From positions 46,545,548 through 46,609,547 of the forward strand of contig CM065700.1 of the NCBI GenBank assembly GCA_017654935.2: DNA of 64,000 nt, read 5' to 3'. The notes under the pieces were generated by a model that did not search any database, had not been told where the DNA came from, and worked only from the letters and a program-made list of their open reading frames with translations. Of this stretch, positions 63,049-64,000 are shown piece by piece (within the stretch, counting starts at the first letter, position 1; each line of letters begins with the position of its first letter). The translations under genes were made by a program, and so were the position numbers. The stretch is from Phymorhynchus buccinoides. Its lineage: Eukaryota; Mollusca; Gastropoda; Neogastropoda; Raphitomidae.

Positions 63049-64000
63049 CCATGAAACACTGAAGTCAATCCATGAAAAACTGAAATCCATCCATGAAAAA
63101 CTGAAGTCCATCCATGAAAAACTGAAGTCCATCCATGAAAAACTGAAGATGTCCACACATGAACAAGTCCATCCACTGATGTCCACAACACTACACTGAT
63201 GTCCACCTCACTACACTGATGTCCACTTCACTACACTGATGTCCACTTCACTACACTGATGTCCACTTCACTACACTGATGTCCACTTCACTACACTGAT
63301 GTCCACTTCACTACACTGATGTCCACCTCACTACACTGATGTCCACTTCACTACACTGATGTCCACTTCACTACACTGATGTCCACTTCACTACACTGAT
63401 GTCCACTTCACTACACTGATGTCCACTTCACTACACTGATGTCCACTTCACTACACTGATGTCCACTTCACTACACTGATGTCCACTTCACTACACTGAT
63501 GTCCACCACACTACACTGATGTCCACTTCACTACACTGATGTCCACCATCACTACACTGATGTCCACTTCACTACACTGATGTCCACTTCACTACACTGA
63601 TGTCCACTTCACTACACTGATGTCCACTTCACTACACTGATGTCCACTTCACTACACTGATGTCCACTTCACTACACTGATGTCCACCACACTACACTGA
63701 TGTCCACCACACTACACTGGTGTCCATCACAAAAAACTGAAGTCCACTCATGAAAAACTGAAGTCCATCCATGAAAAACTGAAATCCATCCATGAAACAC
63801 TGAAGTCCATCCATGAAACACTGAAGTCAATCCATGAAAAACTGAAATCCATCCATGGAAAACTGAAGTCCATCCATGAAAAACTGAAATCCATCCATGA
63901 AAAACTGAAGTCACACTACACTGATGTCCACAACACTACACTGATGTCCACCTCACTACTGATGTCCACTTCACTACACTGATGTCCACTTCACTACACT
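63049..64000. repeat. 20/21-bp satellite array, right part
   Basis: Continues the same organisation, with a shuffled stretch at 63140-63180 and a full 21-bp block at 63718-63915, and runs off the window. Confidence 0.97.

Noticed and set aside
48073..64000. CRISPR-like array from the regular 20-bp repeats
   Set aside because: There are no unique spacers, the units are contiguous and degenerate, and the sequence is from an animal genome. It is a satellite.

Overview
This is a eukaryotic window from an intron-rich, very repeat-rich animal genome. The transposon types, the divergence of the two recognisable proteins from their human counterparts and the interspersed repeats suggest an invertebrate, probably a mollusc. 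That is an inference from style, not proof. No prokaryotic features are present.

Layout. 1-5.1 kb holds non-LTR retrotransposon debris and nested inverted-repeat elements. 5.2-32.5 kb (+ strand) is a complete 13-exon gene for the mRNA-export factor and DEAD-box helicase activator Gle1. All 13 exons join in phase into 909 codons with GT-AG introns. 32.5-39.6 kb is intergenic: degenerate copies of the last Gle1 exon, a MITE, and a strongly expanded dispersed repeat. 39.67-46.09 kb (- strand) is a complete 4-exon gene for the mitochondrial ribosomal protein mL50 (MRPL50), 220 codons, convergent with Gle1. 46.4-47.9 kb is a second non-LTR reverse transcriptase copy (- strand). From 48.07 kb to the end is a satellite array of about 16 kb built from 20-bp units. 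From 53 kb onward a recurring block of about 220 bp made of a related 21-bp unit is interleaved with it. The array is interrupted by a Tc1-type DNA transposon (50.5-52.2 kb) and a 500-N gap.

The most striking pattern is that most exon edges of both genes are followed or preceded by tandem arrays of partial exon copies, each carrying its splice site. Donor edges are copied downstream into the intron, acceptor edges upstream into the intron, and terminal coding ends into the 3' flank. Ten of thirteen Gle1 exons and two of four MRPL50 exons show this. Other patterns are four short DNA transposons in Gle1 introns that keep mainly a zinc-finger-like coding piece, several nested insertions with readable target-site duplications, and dispersed repeats that have themselves expanded internally into tandem arrays. 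Gle1 acts at the cytoplasmic face of the nuclear pore and MRPL50 in the mitochondrial large subunit. Nothing suggests they work together beyond being neighbours.
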